Below, piece by piece: positions 37,909 to 48,256 of a DNA stretch of 64,000 nucleotides. Both the position numbers and the translations under genes were made by a program. The notes under the pieces are model-generated. The model made no database searches and had not been told where the DNA came from. It worked only from the letters and a program-made list of their open reading frames with translations. The stretch comes from JALYXI01 sp963716685 (lineage in GTDB: Bacteria; Acidobacteriota; Terriglobia; Bryobacterales; Bryobacteraceae): contig CAVQTR010000006.1 in NCBI GenBank assembly GCA_963716685.1, positions 682,001-746,000 of the forward strand. The letters run 5' to 3'. Position 1 is the first letter of the stretch, and every line of letters starts with the position of its first letter.

Positions 37909-40900
37909 GTGTCGCGATCTGTGCCAGTCAGTGGGTTGGTTTTGGCTCTTTGTGCGGGCCTGTGGGGACAGTCGAACACTGGTCAGATCAGCGGGACGGT
38001 TTACGATCCGTCCAAAGCCGTGGTGGACGCGGTGCAGGTGGTCGCGACCAATCTGGCGACTAATGTCACGCAGACGGCCGCCAGCAACCGGGATGGCTTG
38101 TATTCCCTTCCCTCCCTTTCGCCGGGCACTTACCGGGTGACGCTGGAGAAGGCCGGCTTCAAGAAGGTGGCGCGCGGACCGATCACGGTGGAGAGCGGGA
38201 GCATGCTGAATCTGGATTTCGACATGACGGTGGGCAGCACGTCGTCGGAGGTGATGCATTTCGGCGGATGCGCCGATGATCCAGAGCGGGAGATCAACGA
38301 TAGCAGTACGGTCTCGACCTGAAGCAGATCGACGAGTTGCCGGTGACGAACCAGAGCGCGATCCAGATTCTGACGCTGCTGCCGGGCGTGCAGGGTGACC
38401 CGGGCGTGGAGCAGGCGGCCATTACGACGGGGCTGACGACGCCTGGGGCGGGACTCTCCGTTTCGGGCGGGGCGATGGGGACGGTGCAGTTTCAGGCCGA
38501 CGGAGTATCGAACACCAGCCTCTACTATGGACGCATCGCGCTGGCGTTGAGTACGGACGCGATCGCGGAGATGTCGGTGGTGCAGAATTCCTACAGCGCG
38601 GAGTACCGGAGCGGCGGCGGCGCGGTGGTGAGCATGACGACGAAATCCGGCACGAATCAGTATCACGGCACGGTGTTTTCGTTTACGCAGAACGACATTC
38701 TGAATGCCGTCGCCGTGGCTGAAGTATACGAAGAAGGGACTGGTTCGCTATTGGCGGGGCGGCGTGGATGTGGGCGGTCCGGTGGTGATCCCGAAGCTGT
38801 ACAACGGCCGCAACCGGACGTTCTTCTTCGCGAACTACGAGCCGCTGCGGCAGTATACGCAGTCGCAGTACTTTGACCGCATGGCGACGCCGCTCGAGCG
38901 CCAGGGCAATTTCTCGCAATCGGTATACAACAGCGTGACGAACCAGCCGATCGAGATCTTTCAGCACTTCCAGGCGGGCACGAATGAGCAGATTGTGGAG
39001 CCGGCGAACACGGCTTATCCGCAGTTTCCGAACAACATCATTCCGCCGTCGATGATTTCGCCGATCGGGCAGAAGATCCTGAATCTGCAGCCGATGCCCA
39101 ATATCCCGATCAATGGACTGGGCGAGAACTACGCGGTGTTTCGCAGCGTACGGAACACCGACAACCGGTGATCTGTTCCGTCTGGACCAGTGATGACAGC
39201 CAACAACCGCATGTCGTTCCGGTATCGCCGAAGTGCCGACACAAGGGATCCGGTTCAACCAGGGCGGCTATATCGAGCAGGTGCCAACGGACCGGAACAC
39301 CGGCACCAATGCGATGTTGAGCGACACCTATACGTGGGGCGGCAACAAGGTGAATGAGTTCCGGCTATGGCTTCAATCGGTCGAATAACTCGCGCACACA
39401 GACCCCGCTGCAGTTATCGATCGACGGCTTCCAGATGTTTGGCTTTCCTTCCTATCTGACCAAAGGCATGCCGCAGCTGAACAGCTTCGACGCGCAATGT
39501 GCAGAGCTTTGGGAGCGATGTCGGCGACGTATGAGATCGATAACTTCTTCGAAACGTCGGACACGCTGAGCTGGGTGAAGGGCAAGCATAATCTGAAGTT
39601 CGGCGTGGACTGGCAGGCGCCGCAGCAGAACATTGTGGACTTCAACAATGTGGGCGGGGTGTGGGGATTCAACGCTTCAGGCACGAACATTGGGGCGGGC
39701 AATACGACGACGGTGCTGGGCATTCCGAATGCGACGACGGGGACAAGCTTCGCGACGCTGCTGCTGGGTTATCCGACCTCGGTGAGCATCGCGCCGGCGG
39801 TGATTCCGTATCAGTACCGGTGGAAGTACTGGGGATTTTTCGTGCAGGACGACTGGAAGATCACTTCACGGCTGACCTTGAACATCGGGCTGCGCTACCA
39901 GATTGAAGTGCCGCGCGAGGAGAAGCACCACCTGCAGGGTTACTTTGTGAACAGCCCGATCACGCTGCCGAGCGGCGCGCAGCAGCAGGGCTACATCCAA
40001 CTGGACGGGCTGGGCGGAGCATCGGACACTCTGTGGCCGACGCGGTACAAGGATTTCGAGCCGCGGTTTGGGTTCGCCTACCGCGTGCCGGCGTTCCTGC
40101 CGGGACTGCAGGTGATCCGCGGGGCGTATGCGATCAATCACGTGCCGACGAGCGGACTGTTCAGCAGCGCGATTCCGGATCTGAGTCCGAAATCCGCGCA
40201 GCTGGCGACGAACGGCGCGGCGAATGGCGGCCAGGTGCAGATGGACACGAACCCGCTGGTGCTGCCGGCGGGTGGATTTACCGTGCCGCCGAACGGAAAG
40301 TTTACGGACATCACCAACATCAACGCGATTTACTACCTGAATCCGAAGGTGGTGACACCGTATGTGCAGCAGTGGAACTTCGGGCTGGGATTTCAGTTTG
40401 GTTCGTCGATGGCGATGGAAGTGAATTTCGTAGGCAACAAGAGCACGAACATGTTCGGGCCTTCGGCGGTGTTCAATTCGGTGAATCTGCAGCAATACAC
40501 GCAGGAGTTTCAGGCGGGTTTGAACATGACGACCCAGATTCCGAATCCGCAGGGCATCACGGGAGCGAACGGGCAGGTGATTACGGTTTCGCGGCAGAAC
40601 TCGCTGCGTCCGCTTTCGACGCTGGGGGACATCATGGACCCGCTCTCGCAGGGGTTCGATTCGCATTACGACGCGCTGCAGATCAACTACAGCAAACGCT
40701 TTTCGCTGGGCTTTCAGTTCAATGTGAACTACGTGTGGATGAAAGCGATGGACGATGTCTCGTGCGCGGGGCAGTTTTGCACGAACCAGATCCAGAACTG
40801 GGGCACGGGACAGCCGCAAATCTACGGCGATTCGCACAGCCTGGAGAAATCGATTTCAACGTACGACATTCCGAGCGACTTCCGGCTGAATTACAACTGG

Positions 40901-41509
40901 GATCTGCCGATTGGCCGAGGGAAGAAGTTTCTGAACGTGCGGAGCGAGTGGATGAACCAGATTATCGGGAACTGGAAGACGAGCGGGAATTTGGAGGAGC
41001 GGAGCGGGCTACCGTTTTCGGTGTGGTCGGGAACGGCGGCGGGCTTTCCGGACGATGTGGATCATATCCGCCCGAACGTGAACCCGGGAGTCAACCCGAT
41101 TCAGCCAGGCTGGAAAGCGAACTGCGATAACCCGGCGACGCAGGTGTGTCCTTATATCAATGCTCTGGCTTACTTCAGCGATCCGCCGAGCCTGACGCTT
41201 GGGAATGCGACGCGCGTGCTGGACGCGGTGCGGATGCCGCACATTCAGACGTTTAATATGGCGGTGCTGAAGGAGTTTCCGATCCACGAGCGCATCAAGC
41301 TGGTGTACCGGGCGGAGTTCTACGGAGCGCTGAACCATCCGACGTTTTCGACCAACCAAAACAACTTCACGCTGTACACGGGATTGAATTATGTGGGAAC
41401 GGCGACGCCGCCGGTGACGGCGAATAACATCGTGTCGTCATTTTCGAGCGTGAACCTGAACATGGGCGGGCGGCGCACGATTCAGATGGGACTGAAGCTG
41501 TACTTCTGA
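37909..41509 (+). pseudogene. TonB-dependent receptor (Oar type), disrupted by about eight single-base indels
   Basis: GTG at 37909 behind GGAGG (6-base spacing) starts a signal peptide (MSRSVPVSGLVLALCAGLWG) and a carboxypeptidase-regulatory-like domain (GQISGTVYDPSKAVVDAVQV). The plug and early barrel are recognisable but jump frames near 38,266, 38,306, 38,708, 39,168, 39,190, 39,232, 39,365 and 39,498. Each is repairable by one base: six extra, two missing. From about 39,510 the remaining 2 kb is one clean frame through FFVQDDWKITSRLTLNIGLR to the terminal strand IQMGLKLYF. The repaired protein would be near 1200 residues. It faces the sugar-utilisation genes. It is either a recent pseudogene or a poorly called stretch. 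Confidence 0.85.
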
Positions 41510-41516
41510 GACCCGC

Positions 41517-42500
41517 TTACATTGGTCGAACGGCGACTGGCTTCGTGGAAGGCTCGAGCCGCTGAAGCGGGTTGCGCAGCGGGCGGCCGAAACCCTCGAA
41601 ACGCACCTGCATGATGTCGCCGGTTTCGAGGCGGAGACCGTCACCGAAGCTGAAGGCGTCAGCTCCGAAGAAGTGGATGTGGAGGTCGCCGGGGCGGCGG
41701 TGGGTTTCGTATTTGAAGTGATGGTGCTCAATGTTGGCGAGGCTGTGACACATGGTTTCTTCGCCGGTCTGGATAGCGCGCGACCAGAGGGTTTGGCCGG
41801 CGCGCTGAATGGCGACTTCACCGGGGATGAGGTGGAAGGCGGCGCCGACGACCAGCTCGGGGCCGATGGCGCAAGAGCGCAGTTTGGATGAGGCGAGATA
41901 GAGATAGTTCCGGCGTTCGACGAGGTGGTCTGAGAACTCGTTGCCGACAGTGAAGCCGATGCGGCGGGGAGCGCCGTGGTCATCGATGAGATAGACGCCG
42001 GCGATCTCGGGTTCTTCGCCGCCATCTTCGGCGTATTCGGGAACGAGCAGCGGCTGGTTGTGGCCGCGGAGCACAGTGCCGTTGCCTTTGTAAAACCATT
42101 CGGGAGCCGTGCCCACGGTGCCGGGCGCGGGCTTGCCGCCTGCGACGCCGGACTGGTACATACGGGTGCTGTCGGTGACGGTCTGCGCGGCAGCGTGCAT
42201 GGCGTCGCGGTTTTTGGCGCTGGCCATGTGGGTGAGGCCGGTGCCGCTGACCAGACAGCGCGCGGGTTCGGTGGGGTGGTCGGCGGAAGGCTGGAGCGAG
42301 CCGCCGGTGTAGACCGAATCGTAGTCGAGCCACTCATCCGACTGGCTGGATTCGATGACGGTGGCGAGCGGGATGTTGCCGCGGACAGACTGAGCGGCGA
42401 GATCGTAGACGGACGTGCAGTTCGCGAGGAGGCGGAGCCGGGGCTCCTCCACGAGTGCGACGCGGCGGCCGGAAGGAGTGAGCAGTTGGACGATGCGCAT
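41517..42500 (-). CDS. AraD1/GguC-family protein (fumarylacetoacetate-hydrolase superfamily)
   Basis: 327 residues from MRIVQLLTPSGRRVALVEEP. Conserved family regions: EWFYKGNGTVLRGHNQPLLV, AEDGGEEPEIAGVYLIDDHG, RRIGFTVGNEFSDHLVERRN, SCAIGPELVV and GDLHIHFFGADAFSFGDGLR. Members are proposed to act on 2-keto-3-deoxy sugar acids in L-arabinose catabolism. The context fits: a GH39 gene precedes it with a 1-base overlap (TAATG), and GH51 and TonB genes are close. It is last in the operon that begins at the TonB gene at 47395. The exact reaction is inferred from family naming. Confidence 0.85.
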   Translation of the reverse strand: MRIVQLLTPSGRRVALVEEPRLRLLANCTSVYDLAAQSVRGNIPLATVIESSQSDEWLDYDSVYTGGSLQPSADHPTEPARCLVSGTGLTHMASAKNRDAMHAAAQTVTDSTRMYQSGVAGGKPAPGTVGTAPEWFYKGNGTVLRGHNQPLLVPEYAEDGGEEPEIAGVYLIDDHGAPRRIGFTVGNEFSDHLVERRNYLYLASSKLRSCAIGPELVVGAAFHLIPGEVAIQRAGQTLWSRAIQTGEETMCHSLANIEHHHFKYETHRRPGDLHIHFFGADAFSFGDGLRLETGDIMQVRFEGFGRPLRNPLQRLEPSTKPVAVRPM

Positions 42501-44158
42501 TACCAACTTAGTTGTATCAGCGAGAGAGCCTGGCGCGGGAGGACGAATTCGATTGGGGCGGCGGGGTCGATCCAGTGCGGAGAAGTGAACTCCTGGAGCT
42601 GGCCGGCTTTTTCGAGGGCCGCGTATTGTTCGGGCGTCGGGGACTGAGGCGAGCCCATGCGCTTCCATGCCGTCCAGGAATTGCTGTGGGTGTCGTCGAT
42701 GCGGTAATGGCGGATGAGAACGCGGTGGACGTTTGCCGGGACGCCGGCGACGCGCAGGCGAACAGTGACTTCAGGACCGGGAAGGTCGTCATCGTGATAA
42801 TTCCAGGCGAGCACGGAGATGTCGCGGTCGGAGCGGACGGCGAGGGAATCGATGTCGGGAGTGGCGCGGACACCGTTCTTCAGGATGAAGTCGACGGGCA
42901 GAGAGGCGGTGCTGGAAGTGGTGACGCGATCGCCGTGCATGAGGCCGGCCATGCGGAAGAGGTTGAGCACGGGCTTATCGACGCCATTAGTAGCGAGGGT
43001 GCGGAAGCCATCGAACCAGGGCTGGCCTTCGAATTCGAACGCCCAGGTGAGCATGCCGGCGATGTTGGTGCGGGCGCGATCGGCGAGCTCGAAAATGTTC
43101 TTCATCATAACGGCGGTGTAGGCGGGGTAGAGCGTGCCGTTGCGATAGGCGTTGGGCGGGTATACATGGGCTGAGCAGGCGGCGCAGCCTTCGGGATCGG
43201 ATTCGCTGAGCACGATGGGGAGGTCGCGGAAGCGGGGAAAGGAGGCGACGATGCCGTAGCCGGTATCGACGTCTTCGGCGTTTTTGGCGATGCCCATGCG
43301 GACGTGGCCTTCGCTGACGGAGGGGCGGCCTTTGGCGTGGTAGGTGATGAAATCGAGCGGGGCTCCGGTGGCTCCGGTGGCGGCGTTCCTGCCAGTAGAG
43401 CAGTGTTCGAGGAACTGGCGCAGGAATGCGGCGGCGCGGGCGCTGGCGGGACCGGTGGTGGCGGGGCCGCCGACCTTTGCTTCGGGGAGCGCCTGTTTGA
43501 CGCCGGCGGCAGCAAAATCGTAGAGGCGGTCGTACTCCTCCGGAGTGCCGTGCCAGTAGCTGATATCGGGCTCATTCCAGACTTCCCAATACCAGGAGGC
43601 GACTTCGGCGCGACCATACTTCGCGACGGCATGGGTGACCCACTGGCGGACTAACTCGCGCCACTTGGCGTAGTCGTTCGGGGGATAGGACCAGCCGATG
43701 GAGTACTGATCGTTCTTGCCGCCGGGGATCCAGGTGGGGTGGTACGGCTCGGGCCTGGAAGAGAGCGCCTGGGGCATGAAGCCGATTTCGACGAAAGGTT
43801 TGGCGCCGGCCTGGAGGTAGGTATCGAAGATGCGGTCGGTGATGGTCCAGTCGTAGACGGGCTTGCCGGAGCCGTCTTCGGTATAGGCGTTGGTGGAACC
43901 CCACTTCAGGCCGGGTGTGCCGTCGCCGGTGGCGAGCATGAAGTGCGTCCGGATGTAAACCGGCTGGCCGCTGACCGCGGCGAGTTCCCCTATCAGCTTG
44001 CGGCCATTCGGCGTGTACGTGTAGTTGGGTTCGTCATAGCCGAAATAGGCATAGATGGGTTTATAGGGGCCGATCTTTTGCGCGGCATTGACGTCAATGG
44101 TGACGCTGCTTTGGGCGAAGGCGGCGCCGGAAAGCAAAAGCAGGATAAGGGATCGCAT
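42500..44158 (-). CDS. GH39 glycoside hydrolase (beta-xylosidase-like), secreted
   Basis: 552 residues with signal peptide MRSLILLLLSGAAFAQ. The catalytic barrel contains VEIGFMPQALS, WYWEVWNEPDISYW with the acid/base Glu196, and ITYHAKG. The nucleophile is probably Glu319 in PIVLSESDPEG; the usual GH39 motif has E-F-N or E-W-N in this place, so this is a divergent member. The C-terminal beta-sandwich (VTVRLRVAGVPANVHRVLIR) is typical. It would remove xylose or arabinose-type residues from plant glycans. It sits 12 bases after the TonB stop and overlaps araD1 by 1 base. Confidence 0.88.
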   Translation of the reverse strand: MRSLILLLLSGAAFAQSSVTIDVNAAQKIGPYKPIYAYFGYDEPNYTYTPNGRKLIGELAAVSGQPVYIRTHFMLATGDGTPGLKWGSTNAYTEDGSGKPVYDWTITDRIFDTYLQAGAKPFVEIGFMPQALSSRPEPYHPTWIPGGKNDQYSIGWSYPPNDYAKWRELVRQWVTHAVAKYGRAEVASWYWEVWNEPDISYWHGTPEEYDRLYDFAAAGVKQALPEAKVGGPATTGPASARAAAFLRQFLEHCSTGRNAATGATGAPLDFITYHAKGRPSVSEGHVRMGIAKNAEDVDTGYGIVASFPRFRDLPIVLSESDPEGCAACSAHVYPPNAYRNGTLYPAYTAVMMKNIFELADRARTNIAGMLTWAFEFEGQPWFDGFRTLATNGVDKPVLNLFRMAGLMHGDRVTTSSTASLPVDFILKNGVRATPDIDSLAVRSDRDISVLAWNYHDDDLPGPEVTVRLRVAGVPANVHRVLIRHYRIDDTHSNSWTAWKRMGSPQSPTPEQYAALEKAGQLQEFTSPHWIDPAAPIEFVLPRQALSLIQLSW

Positions 44159-44170
44159 AGCGGTTCGGGA

Positions 44171-47100
44171 TCAGTAGTTCAGCTTCAGTGCGAATTGTAT
44201 CTGGCGAGGCGAGCTGATGGTGGAGGTGACGATGCCGCCGGACGCGGTATCGATATTAGTGCCGGGCGCGGAGAAGCTGGGGCTGTTGGTGATGTTGAAG
44301 GCTTCGGCGCGGAACTGGAGGCGGGCGCGTTCGGCGATATTGAACTGCTTAAAGAGGGAGAAATCCAGGCTGCGGAAATTGCCTTCGCGCAGGATATTAG
44401 CGCCGGAGTTGCCATACGTGTAGTTGGCGGGGACGATGAAAGCGGTCTTGTCGAACCAGGCGGTGGGGATCGGGTTAGCGAGCTTACCGGAGCCGATGCG
44501 ATTGGGACGCTGGCCGCCGATGCCGGTGTTGGAGACATCGCGCGAGATGGTAGGGGTGAAGGGACGGCCGCTGCGCAGAACCAGAATGCTTTGGACCTGC
44601 CAGCCGCCGAGCAGGGCGTCGGTGGCGGAGCCGACGTTCGAGAGGTAGCTCTTGCCGCGGCCGAAAGGCAGCGCATAGCCGACGCTGGTGGTGAAGTTCT
44701 GGGGGATATCGAAGGAAGTCAGCGCGCGTTCATAGGCGTAATCGCCGCCGACGGCGGGAGTGTCGGCGACGCCGATGCTCTTCGACCAGGTGTAGGAAGC
44801 GAGGAACCAGAGTCCGTTGGTGGTGCGTTTTTCGAACTTGGCCTGCAGCGCGTGATAGATGGTGGAGTTGTCCTGGCCGTTGTAGGTGATACCGCCGAAG
44901 AGCGGGAAGGGGCGTCTGGCCTGGATGGCTCCGGGTCCGGCGGGAGGATCGTTGATGGGATTGCCTTCGTAGAGGTTGACTCCGCGATTGCCGACGTAAT
45001 TGACTTCGACGACGGATGTGAAGGGCAGCTGGCGCTGCACGCCGATGCTCCAGTGCTGATCGTAGCCCATGGGCATGTTGGGATAGCCACCGGCGAGGCT
45101 GGGAGCGGTGGTGGCGGCGCCAATGGGGCGGCCGGCGAAGAAGTTGGCGAAGGTACGGTTGGTGGCGTCGTTGAACACGGTCTCGCTGAGCTGGTAAGGC
45201 ACCATGTTGTGGTTGACCCGATTGCCGCTGCTTTCGACTTCGTAGAAGACGCCGTAGCCGCCGCGGAAGACGGTCTTGTCGTCGAGCGGACGCCACGCGA
45301 AACCAAAGCGCGGAGCGAACTGGGTGTTGTCGGTAGCGGTGCAGTTGCTGGCGAGGCCCGCCTGGCTGCAGGTTTGAATCAGATTGCCGAAGAGCGCGTT
45401 AGCCGTAGGCGCGGCGAACTGGGCGTTGAGATTGATGGCCTGAACGGCGATGGGTTTGGGTGAATTCGGTAGAAACGTGCCGACCTGGCCGTTGTAGCCG
45501 CTGAGCCAGGGCGAGTATTCGTAGCGCAGACCGATGTTGAGCGTGAGGCGATCATTGACTTTGAAATCGTCCTGAACGTAGCCGTGCCAGTAAGTGGCGT
45601 AACCGCCGAAGGTGTCGGCAGCAAAGGTGCGGCCGACGGAGTACGGGACACCGAGCAGGAAATCAGCATAGGCGTCGCCAGTGCCGGCAGGCTTTGCGGC
45701 GTTCTGGGTGATGCTGCCGTTGAAGGTCCACGAGCCTTCGTACGTGCCGCTGTCGGTGAATAGCGGGACCCAGTGGCGGATCTGCGCGCCGAATTTGAAG
45801 ATGTGGCGGCCTTTGACCCAGGTGAGGCTGTCGGCATATTCCCAGACTTTCAGGTCCTGCGTTTTGGGGCGTTGGTCGAACGTGGAGCCGCTGAGCGAGC
45901 CATAGCCGCTAAAGGAGAAATCCGGGAACGAGCCGGCGTCACCGGGGCGGTGGCCGGTCTGTTCAAAGCCGGGAACGCCGGCCTGGTTGTAGAAGTCGGT
46001 GTTCTGGAGGAAGGCTTTGAGGTCGATGGAATTGGGGAGGTAACTGAAGCGGGCTTCGTTGATCAGGTTGGGAGTGAGGTTGCTGATGAGCGCGCCGACG
46101 ATGTTCTGGCCGCGGGTGTTGAGCGGCGCGTAGCCGAGCGCGGGGAAAGCGTTAGGATCGTTCTCCTGATAGTTGGTGAAGCTCCAGCGAACGAAGGCGC
46201 GGTGATTGGAGGAGACGGTCTGGTCGATGCGGGCGGTGAACTGTTCCTGATCGAGAAGCTGCGAGGGACCGAAGATGGCGCGCGTGCCGGCGTTGGGAGC
46301 CGGGATGTATTTGGCGAAGAACTGCGCCTGGGGCGAGATGCGGCTGGCGGGGATAACGTTGTTCGGGAAGGGAAGTTTGGTGAGGGGATCGTAAATGACA
46401 TTCAGACCGGGGGCGCTGAAATCGCCGGATCTCTGAGCGACGGTGGGCACGAGGTTGTTGAAAACCTGGCCGGCGCGCTGCAGCATGGCTTCGTAGTTAA
46501 AGAAGAAGAAGGTGCGGTTGCGGCCATTGTAGAGGCGCGGGATTTCGACGGGGCCGCCGATGCCGCCGCCGAACTGGTTGCGCTTCAGGATGTCGCGGGT
46601 GAGGGCGAAAAAGTTGCGGGCGTCGAGCTTGTCATTGCGGAAGAACTCGAAGAGCACACCGTGAAACTGGTTTGAACCGGATTTGCTTGTGCCGTTGAGG
46701 ACGCCGCCGGCGTTGCGGAATTCGGCCGTGTATTCGCTCTGCTGGATCTGGAACTCCTGCAAGGCATCGATGGAGGTCTGGATGAGGGTGCCGCCCTGAT
46801 GGTGGTCGGTGACATCGACTCCGTCGAGATAGAAGGAAGTCTGGGTGCCGCGTACGCCGCTGATGGAAGTGCCGGATTCGTAATTGGAGCGGATGCGCAG
46901 AAGATTGCCGCTGCCCGGGAGCAGCGTGGCGCCGGGAGTGAGACGGGCCAGTTCGTAATAGCTGCGGCCGTTGAGCGGAAGATCTACAATCTGCTGGTTG
47001 GTGATCTCCTGGCCGAGGGTGCCGGATTCGGTGTTCAGCAGCGGCGCGGTGGAAGAGACGGAAATGGTGGTTGACGCTTCGCCGATTCGGAGCGTGACAT

Positions 47101-47395
47101 CGACGCGGGCGGACTGGCTGACGATGACTTCGACGTTGTTGACCTGCGCGGTTTCAAAACCGGCGGCGGTTACCACGACGGTGTAGAGGCCGGGGTTGAC
47201 CGGCGTCAGGGCGAAATCGCCGGCGCCGTTGGTAGTGAGGATGGACGTCTGACTGGTGGCGGTGTTGGTGATGGCGACGCGCGCTTTGGGCACGACGGCT
47301 TTGTTGGGATCGGTAACGGTGCCGACGATTCGGCCGGCCTGGACCTGAGCAAAACAGGCGGACGCCAACGCGATAAAAAAGACGAGCAGCTTCAT
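44171..47395 (-). CDS. TonB-dependent receptor with carboxypeptidase-regulatory-like domain (Oar type)
   Basis: 1074 residues, unbroken. ATG at 47395 follows GGGGAGAG and begins the signal peptide MKLLVFFIALASACFAQ. Regulatory-like domain GRIVGTVTDPNKAVVPKARV; plug ITNQQIVDLPLNGRSYYELA, GTQTSFYLDGVDVTDHHQGG, VLNGTSKSGSNQFHGVLFEF; barrel including NRTFFFFNYEAMLQRAGQVF and VQDDFKVNDRLTLNIGLRYE. It is first in a minus-strand operon with GH39 and AraD1 genes, so a pentose-rich oligosaccharide is the likely cargo. It is divergent from the FadR-type regulator, with a shared 102-base control region holding two palindromes. Confidence 0.95.
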   Translation of the reverse strand: MKLLVFFIALASACFAQVQAGRIVGTVTDPNKAVVPKARVAITNTATSQTSILTTNGAGDFALTPVNPGLYTVVVTAAGFETAQVNNVEVIVSQSARVDVTLRIGEASTTISVSSTAPLLNTESGTLGQEITNQQIVDLPLNGRSYYELARLTPGATLLPGSGNLLRIRSNYESGTSISGVRGTQTSFYLDGVDVTDHHQGGTLIQTSIDALQEFQIQQSEYTAEFRNAGGVLNGTSKSGSNQFHGVLFEFFRNDKLDARNFFALTRDILKRNQFGGGIGGPVEIPRLYNGRNRTFFFFNYEAMLQRAGQVFNNLVPTVAQRSGDFSAPGLNVIYDPLTKLPFPNNVIPASRISPQAQFFAKYIPAPNAGTRAIFGPSQLLDQEQFTARIDQTVSSNHRAFVRWSFTNYQENDPNAFPALGYAPLNTRGQNIVGALISNLTPNLINEARFSYLPNSIDLKAFLQNTDFYNQAGVPGFEQTGHRPGDAGSFPDFSFSGYGSLSGSTFDQRPKTQDLKVWEYADSLTWVKGRHIFKFGAQIRHWVPLFTDSGTYEGSWTFNGSITQNAAKPAGTGDAYADFLLGVPYSVGRTFAADTFGGYATYWHGYVQDDFKVNDRLTLNIGLRYEYSPWLSGYNGQVGTFLPNSPKPIAVQAINLNAQFAAPTANALFGNLIQTCSQAGLASNCTATDNTQFAPRFGFAWRPLDDKTVFRGGYGVFYEVESSGNRVNHNMVPYQLSETVFNDATNRTFANFFAGRPIGAATTAPSLAGGYPNMPMGYDQHWSIGVQRQLPFTSVVEVNYVGNRGVNLYEGNPINDPPAGPGAIQARRPFPLFGGITYNGQDNSTIYHALQAKFEKRTTNGLWFLASYTWSKSIGVADTPAVGGDYAYERALTSFDIPQNFTTSVGYALPFGRGKSYLSNVGSATDALLGGWQVQSILVLRSGRPFTPTISRDVSNTGIGGQRPNRIGSGKLANPIPTAWFDKTAFIVPANYTYGNSGANILREGNFRSLDFSLFKQFNIAERARLQFRAEAFNITNSPSFSAPGTNIDTASGGIVTSTISSPRQIQFALKLNY

Positions 47396-47424
47396 GGCTC
47401 TCCCCACTCCCCGTGAATGCAAAC

Positions 47425-47449
47425 ATCAGACAATCTGATTTGCAATCAG
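47425..47449. promoter_or_regulatory. two overlapping palindromes, probable operator of the FadR-type regulator
   Basis: ATCAGA-caa-TCTGAT (47425-47439) and CTGATT-tgc-AATCAG (47435-47449) are perfect 6-base inverted repeats sharing five bases. They lie between divergent starts at 47395 and 47498 and cover the regulator's -35 element, the classical place for autorepression. Confidence 0.7.
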
Positions 47450-47468
47450 CTTCGCTACGGACTATATT
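47440..47468 (+). promoter_or_regulatory. promoter of the FadR-type regulator gene
   Basis: TTGCAA (47440-47445) and TATATT (47463-47468) with a 17-base spacer, 30 bases upstream of the ATG at 47498. The -35 lies inside the second palindrome. TTGCAA is itself palindromic and could serve the divergent gene too. Confidence 0.55.
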
Positions 47469-47497
47469 TGCTTCGTGCTGAGTTTGTCAAGGCAAAA

Positions 47498-48256
47498 ATG
47501 GACAGATTGAAGCCCATAGCGCGGACCACGATCGGGGAGCAGGTGGCCCTGCAACTGGCGGGCATGATCGCGGAGGGTCGCTGGCGGCCGGGCGAGAAAA
47601 TGCCGTCTGAAGGCGAACTGTGCAAGGCGCTGGCGATTGGCCGTTCGACGCTGCGGGAAGCGCTGAAGTCGCTGGCATTTATCGGTATGGTGCGGATGCG
47701 GGCGGGCGACGGGACGTATGTGGCGCAGACATCGCCGGGGTTATTGGAACGGATTCTGGGGCGGGGGCTGCTAAAGACGGAGAAGGATCTGGCGGATGTT
47801 TCGGAGACGCGGCTGCTGCTGGAGACGGAACTGGCGGCATTGGCGGCTGAGCGCGCGGAACCGGAAGATCTGCGCGTGCTGAGCGAGTTGCTGGAGCTCT
47901 CGCTGCGCAACACCCGGGATGAAGAACGGCCGTTCATTGAGCTCGATCTGGACTTTCATCTGGCGATTGCCACCTGCGCGAAGAACCATGTGCTGCGGCA
48001 TCTGCTGGTGGACATTCGCGGTGTGCTGATCGAGTGGATTCGTAAATCGCAGGAACTGCCGGGGCTGCGCGAAAACGCTGTGGTGCAGCACCGGCAGATT
48101 CTGGAGAGCATTGCCGAGCGCAATCCGGCGAAAGCGCGGGAGGCGATGCGAGGCCATCTGGAGACGTTCCAGCGGGCCTATACTTTGATGGGCCGCATCG
48201 TTCATTCGGCGAACGGCCGCGTTCCGGAGCAGACTCCCGCCCCTTTACCGTTATGA
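47498..48256 (+). CDS. FadR-subfamily GntR transcriptional regulator
   Basis: 252 residues from MDRLKPIARTTIGEQVALQL at 47498; upstream in-frame codons cover the operator and are rejected. Winged helix at about 12-75 (LAGMIAEGRWRPGEKMPSEG, ELCKALAIGRSTLREALKSL, MVRMRAGDGTYVA). The all-helical FCD ligand domain contains ETRLLLETELAALAAERA and DLDFHLAIATCAKNHVLRHL, with the Asp and His residues used for metal or ligand binding. Regulators of this type answer to sugar acids or other organic acids. The palindromes upstream suggest it controls itself and the divergent TonB-GH39-araD1 operon. The stop overlaps the GH51 start (ATGA). Confidence 0.9.
   Translation: MDRLKPIARTTIGEQVALQLAGMIAEGRWRPGEKMPSEGELCKALAIGRSTLREALKSLAFIGMVRMRAGDGTYVAQTSPGLLERILGRGLLKTEKDLADVSETRLLLETELAALAAERAEPEDLRVLSELLELSLRNTRDEERPFIELDLDFHLAIATCAKNHVLRHLLVDIRGVLIEWIRKSQELPGLRENAVVQHRQILESIAERNPAKAREAMRGHLETFQRAYTLMGRIVHSANGRVPEQTPAPLPL

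Noticed and set aside
43739..45463. A 574-codon Gly/Ala-rich frame antisense to the GH39 and TonB genes
   Set aside because: It crosses two real genes on the other strand and shows only low-complexity mirror composition.
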